Source: Falsihalocynthiibacter halioticoli (GTDB lineage: Bacteria; Pseudomonadota; Alphaproteobacteria; Rhodobacterales; Rhodobacteraceae). Taken from it: a DNA stretch of 64,000 nt. The position numbers and the translations under genes are program-made. Location: assembly GCF_025802015.1 (NCBI RefSeq), contig NZ_JAOYFC010000002.1, positions 310,001 through 374,000 of the forward strand. Reading direction: 5' to 3'. Shown here piece after piece: positions 9,583 through 19,138 of the stretch; the stretch's first letter is position 1; each line of letters starts with the position of its first letter. Below the pieces are notes generated by a model. The model saw nothing but the letters and a program-made list of their open reading frames with translations, did no database searches and had not been told where the DNA came from.

Positions 9583-9831
9583 GATATCAAGCGCTAACGC
9601 GTGAATGCGTGAAACAATATCAGAACCGAGCGCCTTATGAACGGCGCGGTGACGGTTGATGCGCGACATCTCTGCAAACTCGGGTGCCTTGATCACAATT
9701 CGAAAGTGGCTCTCGCCTGATCCATCATCTCCTGCGTGTCCAGCGTGCAGGTGGCTTTCGTTGATCACCTCAAGCGTGTCCGGCGCAAAGGCGGCTGTAA
9801 GTTTTTCGTGAATTTTCTCTGCGATTGCCAT
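9574..9831 (-). CDS. BolA family protein
   Basis: The 85-residue protein has the BolA fold pattern, with NESHLHAGH and the conserved HFRIVIKAPEFAEMSRINRHRAVHKAL helix region. BolA proteins pair with monothiol glutaredoxins and handle Fe-S clusters or stress responses. The HAGH motif fits a glutaredoxin-partner BolA. It is divergent from the J-domain gene, an arrangement common in alphaproteobacteria. Confidence 0.88.
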   Translation of the reverse strand: MAIAEKIHEKLTAAFAPDTLEVINESHLHAGHAGDDGSGESHFRIVIKAPEFAEMSRINRHRAVHKALGSDIVSRIHALALDISG

Positions 9832-9954
9832 TTTTCCACCTTTTCCGCTTCAACTTGCTGGCCAAAACACTAAACTCTCTGCTCCGAGTCGCGAATTGGC
9901 TCAGGCACAGGTTGGACACGGCCGTTGTAGGCCACAAAGTTTTAGGACGCCAGC

Positions 9955-10587
9955 ATGAAGAAAGACGATCCCTTCGGGTTTGACATGAGCGTTTCTTCCG
10001 ACAAGAAAAAACGCACCAGAGGGCGGCGCGGCATGTCTGGCGCCTTTGAAACCTCTACGCGCAAATGCGAACATCCTGGTTGCGAGGAAGTCGGCAAGTA
10101 TCGCGCGCCACGCTCGCCCGATCACCTCGACGAATACCTTTGGTTCTGTAAGGACCACGTGCGGGAATTTAACCTCAAGTGGAACTTCTTTAACGGTGCC
10201 ACAGAGGAAGAGATCGAAAAGCAACTCGGCAAAGATCGTGTCTGGGAACGCGAGACAAAGCCGCTTGGCAAAAAATCCGCCGAGCAACGCGCATGGGAAC
10301 GCCTTGGCATCGATGATCCGCATCAGGTTCTGGGCGAGAACGCCACACGCAATCCAGGCAAATCTATTACCGGTACACGCCGCCTGCCCCCGACCGAACG
10401 CAAGGCCATCGAAATTCTCGAGGCCAAAGATCATTGGACCAAGGCAGAAATCCGCAAAGCTTACAAAAAGCTTATCAAAATCCTTCACCCTGACATGAAC
10501 GGCGGCGACCGTTCAGACGAGGAGCGTTTGCAGGAAGTGGTTTGGGCATGGGACCAGATCAAAGACAGCCGCGTATTCAAAGATTAG
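9955..10587 (+). CDS. J-domain molecular chaperone-like protein
   Basis: The 210-residue protein carries a C-terminal J domain with the HPD tripeptide at 178-180, which stimulates DnaK ATPase in the family. The N-terminal half has a Cys/His set (Cys38, His40, Cys43, Cys65, His68) that could bind a metal. It lacks the Gly/Phe region and the classical zinc domain of DnaJ, so it is a specialised co-chaperone. A terminator separates it from cobS. Confidence 0.82.
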   Translation: MKKDDPFGFDMSVSSDKKKRTRGRRGMSGAFETSTRKCEHPGCEEVGKYRAPRSPDHLDEYLWFCKDHVREFNLKWNFFNGATEEEIEKQLGKDRVWERETKPLGKKSAEQRAWERLGIDDPHQVLGENATRNPGKSITGTRRLPPTERKAIEILEAKDHWTKAEIRKAYKKLIKILHPDMNGGDRSDEERLQEVVWAWDQIKDSRVFKD

Positions 10588-10612
10588 GCGCATCATACGC
10601 CACACACCAACC

Positions 10613-10642
10613 AAAGGGTCGCACAATGTTGCGGCCCTTTTT
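10613..10642 (+). terminator. Rho-independent terminator after J-domain gene
   Basis: AAAGGGTCGCA (10613-10623) pairs with TGCGGCCCTTT (10630-10640) with one T:G pair, a 6-nt loop and a run of T at 10638-10642. Confidence 0.85.
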
Positions 10643-10782
10643 CGTGGTGTACCGTAGTTTCACGGCGTCATGCGGAGATTGACGCCGATAAATCCGCGCC
10701 GCCCTTGCACGTCACTTGATTTTCAAGCACAACACCTCTTGAAAACGAGGCACGCGCGGCGTGAATTTCAAGGAAACAGACG

Positions 10783-11769
10783 ATGGCGGACGGAGCAATG
10801 GATCAGAACGTAAAACCAACAGAAGAGATCTCGGTACGCGATGTCTTTGGAATTGACAGCGACATGGTTGTTAAGGGCTTTGCCGAGAAAACCGACCGTG
10901 TGCCAGAGCTCGACAGCACCTATAAATTTGATCCCGACACCACGCTCGCCATTCTCGCTGGTTTTGCGCACAACCGCCGCGTGATGATCCAAGGTTACCA
11001 CGGCACGGGTAAATCAACCCATATTGAACAAGTTGCCGCGCGCCTCAACTGGCCATCTGTGCGTGTGAACCTCGATAGCCACATCAGCCGGATCGACCTT
11101 ATTGGTAAGGATGCGATCAAACTTAAAGACGGCAAACAGGTTACTGAATTTCAGGAAGGTATCCTGCCTTGGGCGCTTCGCACCAATACCGCGATTGTCT
11201 TTGATGAATACGACGCAGGCCGCGCGGACGTAATGTTCGTTATCCAGCGGGTGCTTGAAGCAGACGGCAAGCTCACTTTGCTTGACCAGAACAAGGTGAT
11301 CACACCGCACCCCTATTTCCGTATTTTCGCCACTGCGAACACCGTTGGCCTTGGCGATACAACCGGCCTTTACCACGGCACCCAGCAGATCAACCAAGGC
11401 CAGATGGACCGTTGGTCGCTTGTTGCTACGCTGAACTATCTTAGCCACGATGCCGAAGCGAACATCGTGATTGCCAAGAACCCTGCTTACAACACCGACA
11501 AGGGCCGCAAGACGATCTCGCAAATGGTGACCGTAGCCGATCTTACCCGCACGGCGTTCATGAATGGCGAACTTTCCACCGTCATGAGCCCACGGACCGT
11601 GCTGGCGTGGGCGCAAAACGCACAGATTTTCCGCAGCGTTGGTTATGCCTTCCGCTTGAGCTTCCTCAACAAATGCGACGAGCTTGAGCGGCAGACAGTT
11701 GCTGAATTCTATCAGCGTTGTTTTGACGAGGAACTCCCAGAAAGCGCCGCAAGCATGAGCCTCGGATGA
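10783..11769 (+). CDS. cobS: Aerobic cobaltochelatase subunit CobS
   Basis: The 328-residue AAA+ ATPase forms rings with CobT that drive cobalt insertion into hydrogenobyrinic acid diamide by CobN in aerobic B12 synthesis. Walker A GYHGTGKST is at 71-79 and Walker B IVFDEYD has Asp141 and Glu142. The ATG has AAGGAA upstream. cobT follows 45 bp downstream; cobN is not in the window. Related MoxR-type ATPases exist, but the direct pairing with cobT makes the call secure. Confidence 0.95.
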   Translation: MADGAMDQNVKPTEEISVRDVFGIDSDMVVKGFAEKTDRVPELDSTYKFDPDTTLAILAGFAHNRRVMIQGYHGTGKSTHIEQVAARLNWPSVRVNLDSHISRIDLIGKDAIKLKDGKQVTEFQEGILPWALRTNTAIVFDEYDAGRADVMFVIQRVLEADGKLTLLDQNKVITPHPYFRIFATANTVGLGDTTGLYHGTQQINQGQMDRWSLVATLNYLSHDAEANIVIAKNPAYNTDKGRKTISQMVTVADLTRTAFMNGELSTVMSPRTVLAWAQNAQIFRSVGYAFRLSFLNKCDELERQTVAEFYQRCFDEELPESAASMSLG

Positions 11770-11814
11770 GCGCACCCATGCATAATCGCCGCGCGCTAAC
11801 AGCGGAGGCATAGG

Positions 11815-13692
11815 ATGCAGAAGAAGTCTGACAACCCCGCCGATCCGTTCAAAAAGGCGCTCGCTGATGCGACCCGCGTTCTTGCGGATGATCCGGAGCT
11901 TTCGGTCTCCTATACCGTTGACCCTCCCGGAAAAACGGCGGATTCGGTACGCTTGCCGCAGGTAACGCGTCGGATGAGCCGTGAGGAAGTTCTGCTTGCG
12001 CGAGGCAACGCCGATGCGCTTGCACTTCGTCACAAGTATCACAACGACGCGACCCACAACCGCTATCTCCCCCAAGGGCAAATGGCGCGGGACCTCTACG
12101 AAGCAATGGAGAACGCCCGTTGCGAGGCCGTCGGTGGCCGCGACATGCCCGGCACCTTGAGCAATATCGACGCCAAAATCGGCAACGAGGCTCTCCGTAA
12201 GGGCTATGGCGATATCAGCGCGCAATCGGAAGCCCCGCTTGCCGAAGCCGCGGGGTATTTGATCCGCCATCTTGCAACAGGCCGCGACCTTCCCGCGGGT
12301 GCGGCGAATGTCATGGAGCTTTGGCGCCCATTTATTGAGGATCAGGCCGGCGGTACGCTTGAATCGCTTGAAGAAATGCTCGCAGATCAGGTCTCTTTTG
12401 CAAAGCTCGCCCGCCAGATTATCGACGATCTTGGCTATGGCGACCAGCTTGGTGAAGACCCGGACGGCGAAGACGACAGCAGCGACGAAGAAGCCCAGCC
12501 CGAAGCCGAAGAAGAGCCGGAGAATCCCGATTCAACCGGTGAGGACGACGAAGAAGAAGAGGCCGAAGCCGCGCCCGAGCAAAGTCAGGACGACAGTCAG
12601 GACCAAAGCCAGGCACAGGTTTCCATGGATGACGCCGCCGATCAGGAAGACGGCAGCGAAGCAGATATGCCAGATGGCGACGCCCCGATGGACCCGCCTC
12701 CTCCTGCTGCACATTCAGAGGCTGATCCGGATTATCAGGTCTTTTCAACAGATTGCGACGAGGAAATTCTCGCCGAGGAATTGGCAGAGCCCGCCGAGCT
12801 TGAGCGTCTCCGCGCCTATCTTGACCAACAGCTTGAGCCGCTGAAGGGCGCTGTTTCGCGACTTGCCAACAAGCTGCAACGCCGCCTGCAGGCCCAACAA
12901 AACCGGAGCTGGGACTTCGATCAGGAAGAAGGCATTTTGGATGCTGGCCGCCTCGCACGCGTGATTGCCAATCCGACAACGCCGCTTTCGTTCAAAGTTG
13001 AACAAGACACAGAGTTCCGTGATACCTGCGTAACACTTCTAATTGACAACTCCGGCTCCATGCGAGGGCGTCCGATTTCGATCGCGGCGATCTGTGCAGA
13101 TGTTCTCGCGCGAACTCTGGAACGTTGTCAGGTCAAGGTCGAGATCCTCGGATTCACCACCCGCGCTTGGAAAGGTGGACAAGCCCGTGAAACTTGGCTG
13201 CAGCAAGGCCGCCCGCAGCAGCCGGGCCGCCTGAACGACCTGCGCCACATCATCTATAAATCCGCAGACGCCCCTTGGCGGCGGACTCGCCCGAACCTTG
13301 GGCTGATGATGAAAGAAGGCTTGCTCAAGGAAAATATCGATGGAGAAGCGCTGGAATGGGCACACAAACGCACCATTCACCGCCCCGAAGCGCGCAAAAT
13401 CCTGATGGTCATCAGCGACGGTGCACCGGTGGATGACAGCACGCTATCGGTCAACCCGCCGAATTACCTCGAGAAGCACCTGCGCGATGTGATCGCTATG
13501 GTTGAGAAGAAGAAGTTGGTTGAGTTGCTGGCTATTGGTATCGGTCATGACGTGACCCGCTATTATGACCGCGCGGTGACGATCACGGATGTAGAACAGC
13601 TCGCTGGCGCCATGACTGAGCAACTCGCAGCACTCTTTGACAATGACCCGCGTGCGCGCGCCAAATTTCTTGGTATCCGGCAGGCCGGCTAG
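11815..13692 (+). CDS. cobT: Aerobic cobaltochelatase subunit CobT
   Basis: The 625-residue partner of CobS has an N-terminal alpha-helical domain, a strongly acidic central linker at about residues 210-300 and a C-terminal von Willebrand A domain whose MIDAS begins DNSGS at Asp411. The complex chelates cobalt into the corrin ring. A GGAGG ribosome site precedes the ATG. Length and domain order match CobT of other alphaproteobacteria. Confidence 0.95.
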   Translation: MQKKSDNPADPFKKALADATRVLADDPELSVSYTVDPPGKTADSVRLPQVTRRMSREEVLLARGNADALALRHKYHNDATHNRYLPQGQMARDLYEAMENARCEAVGGRDMPGTLSNIDAKIGNEALRKGYGDISAQSEAPLAEAAGYLIRHLATGRDLPAGAANVMELWRPFIEDQAGGTLESLEEMLADQVSFAKLARQIIDDLGYGDQLGEDPDGEDDSSDEEAQPEAEEEPENPDSTGEDDEEEEAEAAPEQSQDDSQDQSQAQVSMDDAADQEDGSEADMPDGDAPMDPPPPAAHSEADPDYQVFSTDCDEEILAEELAEPAELERLRAYLDQQLEPLKGAVSRLANKLQRRLQAQQNRSWDFDQEEGILDAGRLARVIANPTTPLSFKVEQDTEFRDTCVTLLIDNSGSMRGRPISIAAICADVLARTLERCQVKVEILGFTTRAWKGGQARETWLQQGRPQQPGRLNDLRHIIYKSADAPWRRTRPNLGLMMKEGLLKENIDGEALEWAHKRTIHRPEARKILMVISDGAPVDDSTLSVNPPNYLEKHLRDVIAMVEKKKLVELLAIGIGHDVTRYYDRAVTITDVEQLAGAMTEQLAALFDNDPRARAKFLGIRQAG

Positions 13693-13788
13693 CCGTTTGA
13701 TGCGGAATTGGTGCGTATAACCGCGCCACCTTTAACAACAAAAACTTGGCGAGCAGATCTACCGCGCGCCATTTATCGGAGGTCGTGC

Positions 13789-15936
13789 ATGTTTCAAGAT
13801 TTTGGAACCGTTTCCCACCCAGAGTTCGGCCCGGAACGGCTGACAAAGCTCCGCGCGGCGCTTGAGGCAAGAAATCTCGATGGATTCATCGTGCCACGTG
13901 CAGACAGGTTTCAGGGCGAATATGTGGCAGATTGCGATGCACGGCTCTCTTGGCTCACCGGATTTACGGGCTCTGCAGGGTTCTGCGTCGTGCTCCCCGA
14001 GGTAGCGGGCGTTTTCATTGACGGACGATATAGAACGCAGGTGAAATCGCAGGTTGATCTGGCGCATTTCACGCCAGTTCCATGGCCCGAGCAATCGGCA
14101 GCAGACTGGATCAAAAGCCAAACAAAAGGGCCATTGCGACTTGGTATCGATCCATGGCTCCATACTGTTCAGGACATACGCGCGCTCGAAAGCGGCCTCA
14201 AAGGGACCGGTGTTGAGATTGTTGCGCTTGATGAAAATCCGCTTGATGCAATTTGGGTCGACCGCCCTGCCCCTCCCGCTGCGCCAGCCGTTGACCAGCC
14301 ACTTGAATTCGCCGGTGAACCCCACGAAAGCAAGATCAAGCGCATGGCCACAGCGATTGCGGATGCGGGTGCGTCACAAGCTATCATTACCCAACCAGAT
14401 GCGATTTGTTGGCTCTTGAACGTGCGTGGCGCCGATATCCCGCGCAATCCCGTTGTGCACGCGATGGCCGTCTTACACGCCGCAGGACACGTAGACCTTT
14501 TCACGGATCCGACTAAATTTAACGAGGTTGCGGAGAAGTTCGGCCCTTCCGTCGCGCTGCATGCTGAAAGCGAGATGCCCGACTTCGTCTCCGCTCTCAA
14601 AGGCCCCACTTTGCTTGATCCGGCGACTACGCCGCTCGCCCTAGCCGAAATCTGCGCCGAGACTATCGAAGCGCCGGATCCCTGTGCGCTTGCAAAGGCG
14701 TGCAAGAACGACGTCGAGCTTGCAGGCGCCGATGCCGCCCAATTGCGAGACGGGGTGGCTATGGCAGAGTTTCTGTGCTGGCTTGACGAAAACGCCCCTA
14801 GCGGCACACTCACCGAGATCGATGTCGTCACGAAACTCGAGTCCTTCCGCCGCGCAAGCAACGCTCTGCGCGAAATTAGCTTCGAAACAATTGCGGGCGC
14901 TGGTGAGCACGGTGCAATCATGCATTACCGCGTGTCCGAAGACACAAATCGTTCCGTCAAATCTGGCGAGCTTTTGTTGGTCGATAGCGGTGGCCAATAT
15001 CAGGATGGTACAACCGACATCACCCGCACCATCGCTGTCGGAGAGATCGGGGAAACAGAAAAACGCTGCTTCACGCGCGTCCTTCAAGGGATGATCGCAA
15101 TCAGCCGCGCAGAGTTCCCGAAGGGCACCAAAGGTCGCGACCTTGATCCATTTGCCCGCATGGCACTTTGGCAAGCTGGGCAAGATTTCAATCACGGGAC
15201 CGGCCATGGTGTCGGCAGTTATCTTTCCGTCCACGAAGGTCCGCAGCGCCTTGCAAAAACCGGTTCCATTGCGCTGGAAACAGGGATGATCCTCTCTAAC
15301 GAGCCCGGATATTACCGCGAGGGGGCGTTCGGTATTCGTATTGAAAATCTCGTTGCCGTGGAACCTGCCCCAGCCCATGCAGATGCAGACCCCGAGCGCG
15401 ACTTCCTTCGGTTTCGCACAATGACCTTTGTTCCCATTGATCGACGCCTGATCATGACATCGCTTCTAAACAAGGCGGAAATTGACTGGATCAACCAATA
15501 TCATTTTGCCACATGGAAGCTTTTGCGTGATCATGTTAGCAAGCCAACTCGAAGCTGGCTCAAAGAGGCCTGCGCGCCATTAAAAGGAGACGCACCTGTG
15601 CCGGAAATTACGATCACAAAAGCAGATACTACCTATGTGGTGCGCGCCGGTGGTGCGGTTATTGGGGAAAGTCAAAACGCACTTATCCTCAATGAAGGTT
15701 CGCTCGCCCCTGTGGCCTATTTCCCGCGCGAAGACGTCGCAATGGCGATGCTTGAACCGAGCGATCACACCACTCACTGCCCGTGGAAAGGCAACGCCTC
15801 TTACTTCTCAATTCACACCAAAAGTACCGTTATCAAGAACGCGGTGTGGTCTTATGAAGAGCCATTGGAAAGCGTCGAAGAAATCGCTGGTTACCTCGCC
15901 TTCGCAGGAGAGAACGTTGCCGTCGAGGGGCTTTGA
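13789..15936 (+). CDS. pepP: Aminopeptidase P fused to a DUF427 domain
   Basis: This 715-residue frame starts with a full Xaa-Pro aminopeptidase (M24B): creatinase-type N-domains, then the dimetal site Asp399, Asp410, His473, Glu505, Glu519 in VDSGG, TTDITRT, GTGHGVG, SNEPGYY and RIENL. The peptidase ends near residue 600, the normal length of the family. From Val604 a complete DUF427 domain follows (VRAGGAVIGES ... THCPWKGNASYFS). The joining codon is GTG at 15598, preceded by AAAGGAGA at ribosome-site spacing, so the second domain could also be made separately. The start at 13789 has GGAGG upstream. Confidence 0.9.
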   Translation: MFQDFGTVSHPEFGPERLTKLRAALEARNLDGFIVPRADRFQGEYVADCDARLSWLTGFTGSAGFCVVLPEVAGVFIDGRYRTQVKSQVDLAHFTPVPWPEQSAADWIKSQTKGPLRLGIDPWLHTVQDIRALESGLKGTGVEIVALDENPLDAIWVDRPAPPAAPAVDQPLEFAGEPHESKIKRMATAIADAGASQAIITQPDAICWLLNVRGADIPRNPVVHAMAVLHAAGHVDLFTDPTKFNEVAEKFGPSVALHAESEMPDFVSALKGPTLLDPATTPLALAEICAETIEAPDPCALAKACKNDVELAGADAAQLRDGVAMAEFLCWLDENAPSGTLTEIDVVTKLESFRRASNALREISFETIAGAGEHGAIMHYRVSEDTNRSVKSGELLLVDSGGQYQDGTTDITRTIAVGEIGETEKRCFTRVLQGMIAISRAEFPKGTKGRDLDPFARMALWQAGQDFNHGTGHGVGSYLSVHEGPQRLAKTGSIALETGMILSNEPGYYREGAFGIRIENLVAVEPAPAHADADPERDFLRFRTMTFVPIDRRLIMTSLLNKAEIDWINQYHFATWKLLRDHVSKPTRSWLKEACAPLKGDAPVPEITITKADTTYVVRAGGAVIGESQNALILNEGSLAPVAYFPREDVAMAMLEPSDHTTHCPWKGNASYFSIHTKSTVIKNAVWSYEEPLESVEEIAGYLAFAGENVAVEGL

Positions 15937-15941
15937 TCCGC

Positions 15942-17603
15942 TTACGAGTGCTCTTCTGCGGCGGTTTCTGATAGGGCGCGGTTAAAGGTTAGCAACGCGT
16001 CCACATGATAGATTGCCCCCAATAGCGCGCCGCTCTCGGCGACAACCGGAATGAAATCCAGATCATGCGCTTCAAACTCTGGCATGATCTCTTCCAGAGT
16101 TGCTTCGGGCCCAACCAGACGCCCTTCTTTGACGAGAGCATCGCAGTCAGCCTCATCGGCGCATCGTTGCTCTCCGAGAGCACGCATGACCGTCTTAACG
16201 CGTATCGTAGACAGCAAATATCCTTGTGGACCCGCCGCCAAATGAACATCGCGGCGTTCGAGCTGCGTCAGGAAGAAACTCTTGTCGACCATGCGCGAAG
16301 AAATTGCGGTCGAAACAGACACTGCCGCCATAACTGCAAGCCCAGTTTGCCAGTCTCCCGTCAATTCAAACACGATGAGCGTTGTAGATATCGGCGCGCC
16401 CAATACCGCTGCGGCCACGGCCCCCATTCCTGCAAGCGCATAGATCGTGTGCGAGCCGCTGACATTGGGAAAAGCCTGTGTCGCGATTAGGCCGAACGCC
16501 AGCCCAGTTAGAGCACCTAGCATCATCGCGGGGGAGAATACCCCGCCTCCCATGCGCCCCGCCATCGTGATCGCAACGGCAATGGCCTTCAAAACGGCAA
16601 AAACAACGGCCTCGCGGAACAACAGATCACCAGACAAAGCCGCCGAAGTTGTTCCGTAGCCAACACCGATAATGTGTGGGAAGAAAATGGCGATGCCGCC
16701 AAGCAATCCACCCGCAATTGCAGGGCGCAAAATTGCAGGGATACGCAGTGTTTTTTGCAGGACGTTGCCGAAATTATCGGCCCAGAATATCGACTTCATC
16801 AAGACAACCGCGACAAGCCCCGAAATAATCCCAAGCAGGAGAAATGCGGGAAGCTCTACGTAGAACGCCAATTCACCAACGCGCATGAGCTGAAACTCGG
16901 TCACATTGCCAAATTCGAGGCGGCTGATGACGGTACCCGCGACCGACGCAATAACAATGGGCGCGAATGCGTGCACCGCAAAGTGGCGAAGGATAACCTC
17001 AAGCGCGAACAACGCTCCTGCAATCGGTGCGTTAAAGCTCGCTGAAACAGCCGCTGCAACGGCACACCCAAGTAGATCCCGCGCATCAATGCCGCTGGCA
17101 TGAATGCGATTGCTTACCCATGTCGAAATTACCGCCGCCAGGTGCACGACCGGGCCTTCACGCCCAGTGGAGCCGCCCGACGAAAGCGTAATCAATGATG
17201 CAAGTCCGCTTGCCAATCCCTCGCGGCGCTCCACGCGTCCATGATGCAGGGCTGCGCCCTCGATGACATCAGCGACAGAGCGAACGCGTCCGTCGGGCGT
17301 ATATTTGTTCAGCAAAATTCCAACGATCAGCCCGCCCACAATCGGCACAAGCAAGATCCAGTACCACGGAAGCCGATCCGCAACAGAAAGCATATCTGTG
17401 CGCGTCTCCGCATCATATAAAAAGCCCTGAAGCGCCAAGATGGCTTTGCGAAAATACAGCGCTGTAAATCCGGCTCCAATCCCGATCAAAAGCGCAATAA
17501 ACCAGAACTGCAGCTCGTTCGGCCCCTCTTGCCGAATGATGCGCAATGCGTCCTTCACCGCCAGATTGGCGCGCTGGTAACCGTCTTTGATCTGGGCTTT
17601 CAT
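15942..17603 (-). CDS. CLC-type chloride channel with C-terminal CBS region
   Basis: The 553-residue membrane protein has the CLC core: GSTGREGPVVH, which carries the gating-glutamate motif, and GGGVFSPAMMLGALTG, the third selectivity motif. The usual first motif GSGIP is not recognisable. A C-terminal regulatory part resembles a CBS pair with one degenerate half. About ten hydrophobic segments are visible. Neither the ATG at 17603 nor the in-frame GTG at 17663 has a strong ribosome site, so the start is uncertain. Whether it is a channel or a proton antiporter cannot be read by eye. Confidence 0.85.
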   Translation of the reverse strand: MKAQIKDGYQRANLAVKDALRIIRQEGPNELQFWFIALLIGIGAGFTALYFRKAILALQGFLYDAETRTDMLSVADRLPWYWILLVPIVGGLIVGILLNKYTPDGRVRSVADVIEGAALHHGRVERREGLASGLASLITLSSGGSTGREGPVVHLAAVISTWVSNRIHASGIDARDLLGCAVAAAVSASFNAPIAGALFALEVILRHFAVHAFAPIVIASVAGTVISRLEFGNVTEFQLMRVGELAFYVELPAFLLLGIISGLVAVVLMKSIFWADNFGNVLQKTLRIPAILRPAIAGGLLGGIAIFFPHIIGVGYGTTSAALSGDLLFREAVVFAVLKAIAVAITMAGRMGGGVFSPAMMLGALTGLAFGLIATQAFPNVSGSHTIYALAGMGAVAAAVLGAPISTTLIVFELTGDWQTGLAVMAAVSVSTAISSRMVDKSFFLTQLERRDVHLAAGPQGYLLSTIRVKTVMRALGEQRCADEADCDALVKEGRLVGPEATLEEIMPEFEAHDLDFIPVVAESGALLGAIYHVDALLTFNRALSETAAEEHS

Positions 17604-17701
17604 TGGCAACAGCTGTTCATTGCGGGTCAATGCCTTTGGACTTTCCCAAGCGGATGGGTTCACCTAGGGTTTCACTCGGACCGAATGAAGGCAGAGGCAA
17701 T

Positions 17702-19078
17702 ATGACCATCGAAACCGCATTGACCGAACTCTCCTCCTTGTTAGGCGATCGTTTGTCGCGTTCCAAGTCTGATCTGGAAACACACGGAAAAAGCGAGACA
17801 TATTTTCCACTTACGCCACCTGACGCCGTGGCCTATCCGCTAAGCACCGAAGACGTGTCTGCGATCCTGCGCATCTGCCATACCCATGAATGCCCCGTTG
17901 TTGCGTGGGGTACAGGAACCTCTCTTGAGGCTCATGCCCTCGCGGTACAAGGCGGCATCTGTTTGGACATGACGAAAATGAACCGCGTGGTCGAGGTGGC
18001 GCCAGAGGACTTCGCGGTAACGGTTGAACCGGGGATAACCAGAGAAGAGCTAAACACGGAGTTGCGCGCAACAGGACTATTCTTTCCGGTAGACCCCGGA
18101 GCAAATGCATCAATCGGCGGCATGGCGGCAACACGCGCAAGCGGTACAACCACGGTTCGTTATGGCTCCATGCGTGATAACGTTCTGGGGCTTACCGTGG
18201 TGCTGGCAGATGGCCGCATTATCAAAACTGGTGGCCTCGCTCGAAAGTCCGCGGCAGGCTATGACCTCACCTCGCTCTTTCTTGGCAGCGAAGGGACCCT
18301 TGGCATAATCACGTCACTCACTCTGCGCCTTCATGGGCAGCCAGAGGCGATTTCTGCGGCCGCGTGCGTCTTTGAAACAGTGGATGATGCCGTCGCGACG
18401 GTCATCGAAACCATGCAGTCTGGTGTCCCCATGGCACGAATTGAACTCGTAGATGCTGATACGGCACGCGGGTTCAATATCTACGCGAAAGCCGACATCC
18501 CCGAAAAGCCACACTTGCTCATTGAGTTCCACGGTTCAGAAAGCGGCGTTGCGGAACAAGCAGAGAGCTTTGGAGAAATCGCACAGGATAATAACGCGCT
18601 CGCTTTTCGGTGGAGCAATCGACCAGAAGAGCGCGCCGAGCTTTGGAAAATACGCCACAACGCCTATTACGCCAGCCTCGCCCTAAGACCAGGAGCTTCG
18701 GCGATCGTAACTGATGTTTGTGTGCCGATCTCCAAGCTGGCTGATGCAATCAAAGCGGCACAGGCAGACATTGCGGCGTCTTTCTTGACTGGCCCAATTC
18801 TCGGGCATGTTGGCGACGGCAACTTTCACGCAATCCTGCTTTGCGACAAGAACGATCCGAAAGAAGTTGCTGAGGCAAAGCGCCTTGCCACCGAAATGTC
18901 TCGCCGCTCGGTAGAGGTTGGCGGTACGATCACGGGGGAACATGGTGTCGGGATGGGCAAACTCGGCCTAATGGAACTAGAACACGGCTCGGATGGGTGG
19001 AATGTTATGGGAGACATCAAAAAGGCACTCGATCCCACAAATATCATGAATCCAGGCAAGTTGACGCGTCAAAACTAA
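17702..19078 (+). CDS. FAD-linked D-lactate/glycolate-type dehydrogenase
   Basis: The 458-residue flavoprotein has an N-terminal FAD-binding domain (FAD_binding_4 type: PVVAWGTGTSLEAHA, VDPGANASIGGMAATRASG) and a C-terminal FAD-oxidase domain with GHVGDGNFH and GTITGEHGVG. It best matches cytochrome-linked D-lactate dehydrogenases, which pass electrons from D-lactate to the respiratory chain; GlcD of glycolate oxidase is the nearest alternative. No glcE or glcF follows, which favours the D-lactate reading. Confidence 0.85.
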   Translation: MTIETALTELSSLLGDRLSRSKSDLETHGKSETYFPLTPPDAVAYPLSTEDVSAILRICHTHECPVVAWGTGTSLEAHALAVQGGICLDMTKMNRVVEVAPEDFAVTVEPGITREELNTELRATGLFFPVDPGANASIGGMAATRASGTTTVRYGSMRDNVLGLTVVLADGRIIKTGGLARKSAAGYDLTSLFLGSEGTLGIITSLTLRLHGQPEAISAAACVFETVDDAVATVIETMQSGVPMARIELVDADTARGFNIYAKADIPEKPHLLIEFHGSESGVAEQAESFGEIAQDNNALAFRWSNRPEERAELWKIRHNAYYASLALRPGASAIVTDVCVPISKLADAIKAAQADIAASFLTGPILGHVGDGNFHAILLCDKNDPKEVAEAKRLATEMSRRSVEVGGTITGEHGVGMGKLGLMELEHGSDGWNVMGDIKKALDPTNIMNPGKLTRQN

Positions 19079-19138
19079 AGGCATTCCCATACCAGCCCAA
19101 AATGCCACCGAAATGAAAGCTAACAATCGAAGCCGATC

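Noticed and set aside
11014..12270. Minus-strand open frame of 418 codons across cobS and cobT
   Set aside because: It is antisense to two clearly identified genes and spans their intergenic gap without a ribosome site.
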